Shown: one piece after another, positions 9,285 to 17,085 of the stretch
How positions within the stretch are numbered: the first letter of the stretch is position 1
Layout: every line of letters begins with the position of its first letter
NCBI RefSeq assembly: GCF_002117145.1
Contig: NZ_CP008743.1
Coordinates: forward strand, 434,001 to 498,000
DNA length: 64,000 bases
Origin: Candidatus Nucleicultrix amoebiphila FS5
GTDB taxonomy: Bacteria > Pseudomonadota > Alphaproteobacteria > Caedimonadales > Nucleicultricaceae
Direction: 5' to 3'
The notes under the pieces: model-generated
Database searches by the model: none
Told to the model about the DNA's origin: nothing
Seen by the model: only the letters and a program-made list of their open reading frames with translations
Translations under genes and position numbers: made by a program

Positions 9285-9651
9285 GGATCACCTGCATTTT
9301 GTCTTTCAACACCTGAACCAAAAGCTCACTCCATTTCTTCATAGGATCATGAAGTAACGGAGTCGTTGAGACTAAAATGAGATCTCTCCACTTCAAAGCC
9401 ATGTCCGGTTTAAAGAACGGAGAAAAGCGCATCCGTACTTTGTAAGTAATCTCTCCCTTATCCTCAACTCCCAAAACTCTACCCTTACTCATTTTATCAG
9501 AAGGCGTTTTGAGACTTTGTGGTTCTATAGAGGCCCAATTAATAATCCCTGTTGATTTCCAACTTTTTTTATACCCACCCATATCATCCGATTCATGCTG
9601 AGGCACGAGGATGCAAACGCGTTCGCGCATGGCGCCAATTTGTTGTTGCAT
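9277..9651 (-). CDS. Head-tail adaptor (Phage_H_T_join-like, GTA gp7)
   Basis: A 124-residue protein beginning MQQQIGAMRERVCIL, typical of phage head-tail joining proteins, whose N-terminus reads '(I)G.LR.RV' before a small beta-barrel. 'MGGYKKSWKSTGIINWASIEP' (given here in part: GGYKKSW and WASIEP) matches the family pattern '(D)..GG....W....WA.I.P'. I chose ATG 9651 with AGGA upstream over the TTG at 9666. In this family the protein completes the neck between connector and tail. The gene overlaps the next by eight bases. Confidence 0.7.
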   Translation of the reverse strand: MQQQIGAMRERVCILVPQHESDDMGGYKKSWKSTGIINWASIEPQSLKTPSDKMSKGRVLGVEDKGEITYKVRMRFSPFFKPDMALKWRDLILVSTTPLLHDPMKKWSELLVQVLKDKMQVIHD

Positions 9652-9679
9652 TGTTATTCCTATCAATAATTGTATTGTT

Positions 9680-10303
9680 TTATTTCAAGCGTGCAGAGCG
9701 GTAGGGCAAAAGCAAATCAATCGCGCTTTGTGGCAAAGCCGGCGGCACCAAAAAATTATCATTCGCTGGACCTCCACGATTCTCATAAAGATTTGCAAGA
9801 GCAATCAATATAGCGTGAGAAAAGGGCTCAGGAACGTCTTCAACCTTATTACCGTACCCAACCGTGAAAGAAATATTCACAACACCTCTTCCTTCGGTTA
9901 GAGAGATAATACTAGGACCAAAATGAAGACGCGCTGTCCTGCCTGATTGGTCTAAGCGGAAATCTTTAATCGTACGATGTCCATAATCATCAACAATTTC
10001 AGGATCGCCTTCTAATTGTATAAATGGATTTTTAGGCAATTCGATACCGCCTTTCCCTCGACTCCGCATTCCTTCCAGATACGTTCCATCACTTAAAGCT
10101 GAGGCAAAACCTGAGTTAACGGAAAACTGCCACGTTTGCATTATCAGACATTTTCCAGTAAATGCTTCGACCGCCTTACGGGCTGTTTTGATCAGATTAT
10201 TGAGAAATGCATCATCGTCATCATGATCAAGTTTAAGATAATTCTTAGCCGTTCCTAAGGTAATCGGTTCAAGTTTTGGCGGTTGTAAAAGTTTCAGCGC
10301 CAT
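9680..10303 (-). CDS. Head-tail connector (GTA gp6-like)
   Basis: A 207-residue protein with the N-terminal pattern of gp6-like connectors: 'PPKLEPITLGTAKNYLKLDH' followed by an acidic DDDDAFLNNLI stretch and a helical 'ARKAVEAFTGKCL'. Such proteins form the ring that attaches below the portal after DNA packaging. The conserved aromatic 'QTWQFS' and the late 'HAILIALANLYENRG' helix also fit the family. Located directly after the capsid gene, as in HK97-like and GTA clusters. Confidence 0.8.
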   Translation of the reverse strand: MALKLLQPPKLEPITLGTAKNYLKLDHDDDDAFLNNLIKTARKAVEAFTGKCLIMQTWQFSVNSGFASALSDGTYLEGMRSRGKGGIELPKNPFIQLEGDPEIVDDYGHRTIKDFRLDQSGRTARLHFGPSIISLTEGRGVVNISFTVGYGNKVEDVPEPFSHAILIALANLYENRGGPANDNFLVPPALPQSAIDLLLPYRSARLK

Positions 10304-10358
10304 TTATTTCTCCCTAAACGAAGTATAAAGTTGAGTTGGTTATTCTTTCAAGTCTGGA

Positions 10359-11570
10359 TTAGTCACTAAAATTAATCACCTTAAGGGCTTCAAAATTAAC
10401 GACATCTCCCCCAACTCTCTTTGTTGTATAGAATTCAACATAAGGTTTAGCGCTATACGGATCCCTTAATATCTTAATTCCGGTTCGATCAACGATTTGA
10501 TAGCCTTCTTTAAAATTACCAAAGAATATTGACTTTGACGCAATACCTGGCGAAAAAACAGGTAAATCTTCTGATATTTCTACGGGATACCCTAGAAGAG
10601 TCGACGGCACACCTGCGGTAAGAGAAGGTTGCCAGAGATAATGACCTTGGGTGTCTTTCAACATACGCACAGCAGCAAAAGCTGAACGTGACATTAACCA
10701 AACGGCTCCTCGATGATATTCAGGCTTCAAGACACTTAAGAGTCTAATCAGCACATCAGCGCCGTTATTTTGAGCGAACGCCCCCTTGTGTCCCGATTTG
10801 ATTTCTTCGAATTTTCCCCATTCCCAGTTTGCCCCAGAAACAGTTGGATAAGTAAGAATACCCTTTGGTTTATTTTGACCCTCGCCCCTAATAAACGATA
10901 GATTTTCTGCCTGTGCTATTTTCTGAGCAATACATTTTACCAGCCAAGACTCAACATCAATACGCGCATCATCTAAAAGTTTTTGCGTTGCACGTGGCTT
11001 TGCATACACTTCATGGACAGGGATTTGAAGCTTCTGGAGTTGCGGCGTTGCAGTTTCTTTACGGTCCTCTTTCTCACTCACCCACCCCACTTCTGCAACA
11101 TTTTTATCCACAAGCAAATCGACGGAACTCGACGATATATTAATAATATTGGCGAGACGTCGCATGATTGAATATTCTGTTAAAGTCTTACCGATGCGTT
11201 CACTGACCACTTCAGGAATCAATAACTTTCCATCTCTTTCTTCTTCCGTGCTCAGACTCTTTTTCTCTAATTCGCGAAAAGTTCCCAGGTCTCCTTGACG
11301 AAGATACTGAGCAAAGGCTGCTTTATGTTCATGGTTTTGCCAGGGGGTTTCTTCTCTTAAAGACAGAGAAGGTCTTTGATGAACAATGGGGGCTTTCTTA
11401 AGTCCGTCCATCATATGCTCAATCTCCGCATTGAGTCGTTCAACTTTATTTTCCAAAAGGCTATCAACAGACACTTTTCTTTCAATTTTGGTGAGGCGTT
11501 CATCTTGACTGGCTTTGAATTCTTCATAAGCGCGTGCCAAATGTTCGACAGTTTTCTGAACTTGTTCCAT
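10359..11570 (-). CDS. HK97-fold major capsid protein
   Basis: A 403-residue phage capsid protein (Phage_capsid family). Residues 1-65 are a coiled-coil delta/scaffold region rich in E, K and L, normally removed by the prohead protease. The HK97-fold part follows, with 'LLIPEVVSERIGKTL', 'VGWVSEKEDRKET', 'NLSFIRGEGQNKPKGIL' and the C-terminal 'DPYSAKPYVEFYTTKRVGGDVV'. Length and order (portal, protease, capsid) are standard for GTAs. No mutation or frameshift is visible, so the gene appears to be kept under selection. Confidence 0.92.
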   Translation of the reverse strand: MEQVQKTVEHLARAYEEFKASQDERLTKIERKVSVDSLLENKVERLNAEIEHMMDGLKKAPIVHQRPSLSLREETPWQNHEHKAAFAQYLRQGDLGTFRELEKKSLSTEEERDGKLLIPEVVSERIGKTLTEYSIMRRLANIINISSSSVDLLVDKNVAEVGWVSEKEDRKETATPQLQKLQIPVHEVYAKPRATQKLLDDARIDVESWLVKCIAQKIAQAENLSFIRGEGQNKPKGILTYPTVSGANWEWGKFEEIKSGHKGAFAQNNGADVLIRLLSVLKPEYHRGAVWLMSRSAFAAVRMLKDTQGHYLWQPSLTAGVPSTLLGYPVEISEDLPVFSPGIASKSIFFGNFKEGYQIVDRTGIKILRDPYSAKPYVEFYTTKRVGGDVVNFEALKVINFSD

Positions 11571-11594
11571 ACTTTCTCCTTAATATAAATGTAC

Positions 11595-12137
11595 TTAAAT
11601 CTGTAACGCCCGAATGGCCCGCTGAAGTGTGCTGAGAAGTCCAGCATCAAAGTCTATAAACGTTTGATCTTTGACGGCTGTAATTCTCGCATCATTATTG
11701 GCAGCAAAGGTCACCAACGACACCTCCAACAACTCTAACTTGGTCAGATGCCGTTCTTTGCTTCTTTGATTTTTTTGCGATTCTTGAACACGATACCCAA
11801 TGGAAAGACTATCCAAAACACCTGATTTCATGAGGGCATAAGCTTCTCGTGCTTTTTGCAATTCTAGGATAAGGGACCCTTCAACATAGAGTCCTTTATG
11901 ATCTTCTCGCATGACTGTCCAAAATCCAATAGGATTCTCTGGTTGGTGTTGCCATAACATGAGAGGCAACTTTCCTTTCCGTTGCCATTGATAAAGGCTT
12001 TCATGAAACGCTCCTTTTAATACTCTGTCTCCTTGCTCATCAAGAATGTTAAATACACTTGCATATCCTTTAAAACAGACCGCCTTTAAATCCGACTTCG
12101 TCTCAAACTGCGTCGGAAGTGTGGCGTGTCGAATCAT
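11595..12137 (-). CDS. Prohead protease, HK97 family (peptidase S78)
   Basis: A 180-residue assembly protease that trims the capsid scaffold region and then itself. Family markers are 'KGYASVFNILDEQGDRVLKGAF' (here split: GYASVFN and DRVLKGAF), the catalytic histidine in LMLWQHQP, and the catalytic serine in LDSLSIGYRV, followed by 'LELLEVSLVTFAAN' containing the third conserved position. The start codon overlaps the portal stop codon by four bases (ATGA), indicating coupled translation. Length is typical. Confidence 0.92.
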   Translation of the reverse strand: MIRHATLPTQFETKSDLKAVCFKGYASVFNILDEQGDRVLKGAFHESLYQWQRKGKLPLMLWQHQPENPIGFWTVMREDHKGLYVEGSLILELQKAREAYALMKSGVLDSLSIGYRVQESQKNQRSKERHLTKLELLEVSLVTFAANNDARITAVKDQTFIDFDAGLLSTLQRAIRALQI

Positions 12138-13357
12138 TTCGATGCTTTCTCCTTGTAATTATTAAAATCTAAGACATCGCCGCCTTTTAAGGGGGCATAG
12201 CCCACAGCTTCTCGTTTTTCATTTAGAGTGAGAAATTTTACATTTTGAATTTTACGCCATGCTTCATTACGTCGCACAGCAAAGGCCGGAATACCGTCGA
12301 TATCATAGGATAATCTTAAAGCGTCTCCATACTGTCTCGCCAACCACGCATTCAATTCATCGGTTAAATAATCCAAAAGCGGAAGAATCGTATCCTCCCA
12401 AAGATGGAGGCGGGCTTCACGATAATTGGAAAAAGTAGCATCGCCAGGAACCCCCACCAACATGCTGGGAACACCATAGGCCTGAGCAATCTCTCGCGCA
12501 GACATATTCTTTCCCTCCACGAAATCCAAATCCTTAGGCGATAAACCCATCTCACGCCAATCCATATCCCCTTCCATCACCAAGATACGTCCAGCGTTAT
12601 CTCCTCCTTCATACAAATCACGTAAACTATTGCGCAGTTCTTCTCGTTGATCTTCTGTCAGGGTATAATTTTGTTGATTAGGCCCCACCCGTAAAGCACC
12701 AGATGGCCGTCCCCCGTTCTGCAATAACGCTAAGTTATGACCTGACACCTGATTGTGCTGATCAATAGCTGAAAGTGCTGCTTCGATAGGACTGAGCCCA
12801 TACCAATCATGAAGAGGATTAAAATATTTTAAATGCAAAACTGAAGAGTGACCTCGGATTGAATCCACAGGCAAAATACGCTTTTCTCCGTTTACGGAAT
12901 ATTCAAAAGCCTCTGGCACTCCCGTGTTCCCTGGAATCACGCGCATACGATCCGGTCTTAACGCATACAATTCGACCGGAAATCCAGTTGAATTTTTCAC
13001 CATCTCCACATAGCTATTCCCCGCTAAAAGTAAATAAGCTAAAACCGATTCAATGAAAGACGCACCCGCTTGGCGAGGGTTGGGATGATGGAGCAAGTCT
13101 AAGAGAGCATGCTCTCCTACTTCGTGCATGCCCTTATAAAGACGCCAGGGAACACTGGCAGCGCCGCGCGCAATTAAGTTGACACAGCGATAAACGATAA
13201 CGTTCTTTTTATAGCCTTGCTCGGCCAAGGATTCATAGCGTCTTGGCGTCCAAACAGGCTGTCCCAAAACATGATACGCAATAATTTTTGAGACAGCACT
13301 TTGCTTTACGGGCCATGAACCGCGATTGGCCCACGCCCCTCTCATCCACTTCAACAT
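12134..13357 (-). CDS. Phage portal protein, HK97 family
   Basis: A 407-residue portal protein that forms the dodecameric DNA entry ring of the capsid. Seen in the sequence are 'VYRCVNLIARGAASVPWRLYKG', 'LAYLLLAGNSYVEMV', 'YGLSPIEAAL' and the late 'AYGVPSMLVGVPGDATFSNYREAR', all typical of the family (each quoted only in short form). It is the first gene of the cluster on this strand. A terminase large-subunit gene would be expected just upstream but is not there; the DNA instead turns into intergenic repeats. Confidence 0.93.
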   Translation of the reverse strand: MLKWMRGAWANRGSWPVKQSAVSKIIAYHVLGQPVWTPRRYESLAEQGYKKNVIVYRCVNLIARGAASVPWRLYKGMHEVGEHALLDLLHHPNPRQAGASFIESVLAYLLLAGNSYVEMVKNSTGFPVELYALRPDRMRVIPGNTGVPEAFEYSVNGEKRILPVDSIRGHSSVLHLKYFNPLHDWYGLSPIEAALSAIDQHNQVSGHNLALLQNGGRPSGALRVGPNQQNYTLTEDQREELRNSLRDLYEGGDNAGRILVMEGDMDWREMGLSPKDLDFVEGKNMSAREIAQAYGVPSMLVGVPGDATFSNYREARLHLWEDTILPLLDYLTDELNAWLARQYGDALRLSYDIDGIPAFAVRRNEAWRKIQNVKFLTLNEKREAVGYAPLKGGDVLDFNNYKEKASK

Positions 13358-13575
13358 CGTGAAACCTTCCTGTTGGAAAAGTGATTAATTTTTTTGTTAT
13401 GCCTCCTTTTTACGCTTTTTTTCTTAAAAGACAAAATTTTTTCTGAAAAAAAGTGACAAAAATGCTTGGAAAGCCGCATTTTATAAAGGGTAAAGAAAGG
13501 CAAACTATTTTTTTAATATTTTGCCCTTGTGACGTTTCTGGAGTGCGTCGCGCTGCTCTGATGACGTTGAGAAAT

Positions 13576-14033
13576 GTCATCGCGAGACGCTTCTTAAGCG
13601 TCGTGGCGATCTAAGCTGGATCACATCGCTACGCTCGTGATGACGAACATTACTTCTGCGAGACCCCTTGGCCGCGGCAGTCCATCTTGCTTATTTAACT
13701 GGATCACGTCGCTTCGCTCGTGATGACGCACTTCTATAGGCCGTCATCGCGCCGATTCTTTCAGAACCGCGGCAATTCAGCGTGTTTATTGGTAACCAAA
13801 CCACGTCCCTGCGAGGGGCCCCTTGGCCGCGGCAGTCCATCTTGCTTATTTAACTGGATCACGTCGCTTCGCTCGTGATGACGCACTTCTATAGGCCGTC
13901 ATCGCGCTGGTTCCAGAACCGCGACGATTCAGCGTGTTTATTGGTAACCAAACCACGTCTCTGCGAGGCCCCCTTGGCCGCGGCAGTCTAACTTACTTAA
14001 TATGCTGGATCACGTCGCTCCGCTCGTGATGAC
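13576..14033. repeat. Intergenic repeat array 1 (three ~150 bp units plus a degenerate element)
   Basis: Three units begin with the GC-rich block CCCCTTGGCCGCGGCAGTC at about 13664, 13819 and 13970, giving spacings of 155 and 151 bases. Each unit then carries an inverted repeat (ATCACG..CGTGAT around GTCGCTTCGC), the block CTTCTATAGGCCGTCATCGC, a CAGAACCGCG segment and TTTATTGGTAACCAAACCACG. A related degenerate palindromic element lies at about 13576-13645. The same unit recurs as four tandem copies near 46 kb. Base composition is far more GC-rich than the surroundings. The palindromic core is like the short interspersed palindromic elements of other alphaproteobacteria. Confidence 0.9.
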
Positions 14034-14193
14034 AAAAAAGGAAAGATGCGCATGATACCGAGAAGAACCAGACTTTTTTCCTCAAATGAAAACAGGAAAA
14101 TGTTATTGAAGAATCCTAGATAATTTCTACAAGGACGCTTTTGAGGCTAAGATCGTTAGAGCTTATCCAATTAAATTATTAAATAAATTCAAC

Positions 14194-14221
14194 TTGTTAA
14201 CCTCTTTAAGAGGACTAATAT
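14194..14221 (+). promoter_or_regulatory. Candidate promoter with palindrome in the spacer
   Basis: TTGTTA (14194-14199) and TAATAT (14216-14221) are separated by 16 bases. The spacer contains the perfect inverted repeat CCTCTT-T-AAGAGG (14201-14213), a position where a bound regulator would block RNA polymerase. It lies directly upstream of a multi-hairpin transcript region that ends in a strong terminator. Seen directly; regulation is inference. Confidence 0.5.
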
Positions 14222-14227
14222 AAGAGC

Positions 14228-14487
14228 AATTCGTCAATTTCTATTTGCAGAATACTTGGTCGTCATGCAAAAAATGCATGCCTGATATGCAAAAATTCTT
14301 CTGGTGAAGAGGGGGCGTTCGTGATTATATCTATCTTGTACTGAAGAGAATTTATTCTCTTTGTATGGTTCCAGGCGCAAAGCCTGGAAAAGGATAGTAA
14401 ATTTATTTTTACTACTCCTACGTCTCCCAGACGTGAAGCCTCCCTGTTAAACTTGCCGGGATCTTTCGGGATCCCGGCCTTTTTTTT
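14228..14487 (+). ncRNA. Candidate structured small RNA, six hairpins plus terminator
   Basis: Approximately 260 nt with no credible open frame, bounded by a promoter-like site and a rho-independent terminator. Hairpins in order: 14264-14280 (CATGCA/TGCATG), 14297-14310 (TCTTC/GAAGA, loop TGGT), 14344-14361 (AAGAGAA/TTCTCTT), 14369-14389 (TTCCAGGC/GCCTGGAA), 14396-14413 (AGTAAA/TTTACT), 14420-14434 (ACGTCT/AGACGT, loop CCC), then the terminator stem. Unpaired or loop CTCCT (14415-14419), CCC (14426-14428) and CCTCCC (14439-14444) could pair with Shine-Dalgarno sequences, as in C-rich-loop sRNAs of Rhizobiales. It lacks the landmarks of RNase P RNA, tmRNA, SRP RNA and 6S RNA. The 5' end is estimated from the promoter. 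Confidence 0.6.
14455..14487 (+). terminator. Rho-independent terminator of the candidate sRNA
   Basis: Perfect nine-base-pair stem GCCGGGATC/GATCCCGGC (14455-14463 and 14470-14478) with a six-base loop, followed by a run of eight T (14480-14487) on the plus strand. The T-run polarity shows that it ends a rightward transcript, although no rightward protein gene precedes it. Confidence 0.9.
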
Positions 14488-14526
14488 ATTATGAATCAAT
14501 CTTCTGTTAAAAGAGTTAACAAAAAG

Positions 14527-16485
14527 TTAATAATAGAGGAAAGAGACCAAACTATTTAATTGGTCATCAATAGACCCCTTGATATAGTCCCATTCCATAG
14601 ACGCGATATCGCCAAAACGAAATTCCCGATACAAAGGCGTCATACGCTTAAGAATAAGAATCATATTGCCTCTTGGGTCGTACCAGTCTTTGTTCCGCTC
14701 TTCTAACTCTGTCAAGTTATGACGCTTTTCAGCTTCATTAATATTGTTCTTAATATCACGCACCGTATCCTTATAACGACGGGGTGTTAAGAGATACATC
14801 ACAGACTTGTGCGTATTATCAATGGATTCTTGAGAGAAAAAATACTGAACGATAGGAATATCCTGCAAAATGGGGAATCCTGTCTTCTTAAACTGATGGA
14901 CTCCTTCTAAGATACCTCCAATCATGATTGTTTCGCCTAAGTTCACCTTCACGCTGGTTTGTACACGACTTAGACCAATCTTCGTGAATTTCTTGGACGC
15001 ATCATCCACATCTTGGAGAGCATCAACGGCAAGAATACTGCCATAAAGGCTGACATCCAACACGACTTCCGATTTGTTGATGCTATTAATTGTAATTTCA
15101 AGGGTCACACCGACGGGTGTTTTGGTAATCGTACCGCCAAATTGTCCCGTCAACCCAAGAACCAATTCAGTCCCTGAAAAGAAACTGGCCTTTTTACCGG
15201 TGGACGCGACAAGGGAAGGACGACCAATAATTTCGATGCGACTCCGATTCACATTGGCAATATTCAAGCTATAAGCCACATTCCCAAAGCTAAGACCTTG
15301 GGAAAACATCCAAGCATTGGAAATGGTGCCTCCAGTACCAGCTGCAGCTGCATCAAGGCTAAATGTATTCGCAAACGTATTATCGGCAGGTTTGACACCA
15401 TCAAACTTACCATCAAAACTTGCTACACCGCGTCCACGTAGAAAAGTCCCTGGAGCAACGTTTAAATTAAACTTCTCCATAATATTGTTTCCCTTGACGC
15501 TATGTCCTTCTTCACTGACTCTGAGGACCATGGCATCTACCACCACCATTGATTCTTCTTCCTCGCCGGGCTTTTTTTCACCCGCTGCAGGGGCAGCTGC
15601 AGGCGCGGCAGCAGCCTCTGCTCCCGCCGCAGGTGCAGCTGGTTCAGGAGAGGGCTGACCGGTGACATCACTGACAGTTGCTGAATCTTGGGCCTGGGCG
15701 AGAATAATCTTGCCCTTAGCGTGAAGCGCTTGAAAATCATTAATGCGTTTTTCAACGCCAGCAACTTGACTTGGATTCGTGGCCAATTCCCGGTAACGAT
15801 CAAAATTTTCTTGAGTTTTTGCGCCATTCCCGATCGCTGCATAAATCATCGCCGCCGCACGATACCCCATGGCTTTATCGGGATATTTCTTTAAGAATTG
15901 GTTGATGGCTGCTTCAGCGTGGCTCACATCGCCTGAAAAATAAGACGCACTGGCTAATTCATAAAGAGCATCTTGGTTCTCATTATCGATCAACAAGGCG
16001 CTGGCAAACATATCTTGGGCCGCACGAAAACGTTCTTGAGCCATATAAACGCGTCCTAATTGAACATACGCTTGGGGAAGATTGGGATTATATTTCAAGG
16101 CATTTAAATAGCCTGTTTCAGCGACCGCATACTGACTTTGATCTCCTTTTTGCGCTTTAATATGATACACGAGCGCGTTTAGATAATGTCCCAAAGGGTT
16201 CTTTGAATTTTCATATAAGCTCGCATTAAATAAAGCGCTCGCTCCGTCATAATCCCCCGCGTAGAGTTTCTCAAGACCGCTTGATAAATTGGCTTGAGAG
16301 GCATCAGATTCACGTTCTTTGAGATATTGTTTAAGCGTTTTTTGATGATTATCGTGTTTTGCATCCGCCATCGTTTTTGTGGGAGTCTCTGGTGCTTCTG
16401 AACATCCGCTCATCCCTAGGGTCAATAATGACACGAAACAGGTTGTGACAAGGAATTTACAAGAAACTGTATTAAATTTTTTCAC
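14527..16485 (-). CDS. Lipoprotein with TPR repeats fused to a secretin domain
   Basis: A 652-residue outer-membrane lipoprotein. Residues 1-28 form a lipoprotein signal with lipobox LGMSGC. Roughly residues 65-235 hold TPR-like helical repeats (e.g. 'PQAYVQLGRVYMAQERFRAA'). A low-complexity Ala/Pro/Glu linker spans about 275-310. The C-terminal ~300 residues carry a secretin homology domain, with 'IEIIGRPSLVASTGKKASF', the 'VTLEIT' strand and the signature 'GETIMIGGIL..... GFPILQDIPIVQYFF' (quoted in parts). Secretins form outer-membrane pores. Usual N-domains are replaced by TPRs. No type II, IV or Tad partner genes are nearby; coaD and gyrA follow. Confidence 0.85.
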   Translation of the reverse strand: MKKFNTVSCKFLVTTCFVSLLTLGMSGCSEAPETPTKTMADAKHDNHQKTLKQYLKERESDASQANLSSGLEKLYAGDYDGASALFNASLYENSKNPLGHYLNALVYHIKAQKGDQSQYAVAETGYLNALKYNPNLPQAYVQLGRVYMAQERFRAAQDMFASALLIDNENQDALYELASASYFSGDVSHAEAAINQFLKKYPDKAMGYRAAAMIYAAIGNGAKTQENFDRYRELATNPSQVAGVEKRINDFQALHAKGKIILAQAQDSATVSDVTGQPSPEPAAPAAGAEAAAAPAAAPAAGEKKPGEEEESMVVVDAMVLRVSEEGHSVKGNNIMEKFNLNVAPGTFLRGRGVASFDGKFDGVKPADNTFANTFSLDAAAAGTGGTISNAWMFSQGLSFGNVAYSLNIANVNRSRIEIIGRPSLVASTGKKASFFSGTELVLGLTGQFGGTITKTPVGVTLEITINSINKSEVVLDVSLYGSILAVDALQDVDDASKKFTKIGLSRVQTSVKVNLGETIMIGGILEGVHQFKKTGFPILQDIPIVQYFFSQESIDNTHKSVMYLLTPRRYKDTVRDIKNNINEAEKRHNLTELEERNKDWYDPRGNMILILKRMTPLYREFRFGDIASMEWDYIKGSIDDQLNSLVSFLYY

Positions 16486-16575
16486 TGAAGACTCCCGAGT
16501 GATTATTAATTAATTTTAATAATCACGTTGAAAGATCTTTAATGAATTGTAAAGTAATTTTTAATTTTCGAAGGA

Positions 16576-17085
16576 TTATAAGTCGAATTTTTTCTGCAAG
16601 TGTTGAAAAACAACCGCAGGTACAAGGGAGCGAATGTCTCCTTTCATGGAGGCGACTTCTTTTATAAAGCGTGAAGAAATGTATTGAAATCCTTCCGAAG
16701 ACATCAAAAAGACTGTCTCAACTTCAGGCGCTAAATGGCTGTTCATCCCGGCCATTTGAAACTCATACTCAAAATCAGAGACAGCACGCAAGCCCCGGAT
16801 AATTGCTTTTGCGCCGACACTTTTCACAAAATCAACCAACAAAGAATTCATAGGTTGAACCTCAACCATGCCCTTTAATTTTGGTGTCGTATTGATAACC
16901 TCTTTCAACATTTGAAGACGCGTTTCATGATCAAACAGCGGCCCCTTATTCTGGTTAGGAGCAATCGCCACAATTAAATGATCAAATAAATCAACAGCAC
17001 GACTCATGATATCCAGATGACCGTTGGTCATGGGATCAAATGTCCCTGGATAAACAGCAATGTGTTTATTATGCGTCGCTGTCAT
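16576..17085 (-). CDS. coaD: Phosphopantetheine adenylyltransferase
   Basis: Transfers AMP from ATP to 4'-phosphopantetheine, the penultimate step of coenzyme A synthesis. The nucleotidyltransferase signature YPGTFDPMTNGHLDI contains the (T/H)xGH motif; 'IRGLRAVSDFEYE' and 'YISSRFIKEVA' (the ISSS-type motif) also fit. From ATG 17085 the protein is 169 residues, the normal length. A TTG at 17103 would add six residues. The start lies inside the last codons of gyrA (17-base overlap), so expression is probably coupled to gyrA. Confidence 0.95.
   Translation of the reverse strand: MTATHNKHIAVYPGTFDPMTNGHLDIMSRAVDLFDHLIVAIAPNQNKGPLFDHETRLQMLKEVINTTPKLKGMVEVQPMNSLLVDFVKSVGAKAIIRGLRAVSDFEYEFQMAGMNSHLAPEVETVFLMSSEGFQYISSRFIKEVASMKGDIRSLVPAVVFQHLQKKFDL

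Noticed and set aside
2837-13357. Complete inducible prophage
   Set aside because: No integrase, repressor, replication genes, terminase or attachment sites are seen in or next to the cluster.
13576-14033. CRISPR array
   Set aside because: Units are ~150 bp with no short identical repeat separated by unique spacers, and no cas genes are nearby; it is a tandem/interspersed repeat.
14263-14499. Leftward 78-codon frame in the candidate sRNA region
   Set aside because: It runs antiparallel to a chain of hairpins and a rightward terminator, has no ribosome site, and its sequence follows the stems rather than protein-like constraint.
14150-14500. 6S RNA, RNase P RNA, tmRNA or SRP RNA as the identity of the hairpin region
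   Set aside because: The fold is a string of short hairpins without the long rod of 6S RNA, the P4 core of RNase P RNA, a tag frame, or the SRP loop.
15317-15658. Rightward 113-codon frame inside the secretin gene
   Set aside because: Antisense shadow of the Ala/Pro-rich linker and secretin coding region, without ribosome site.
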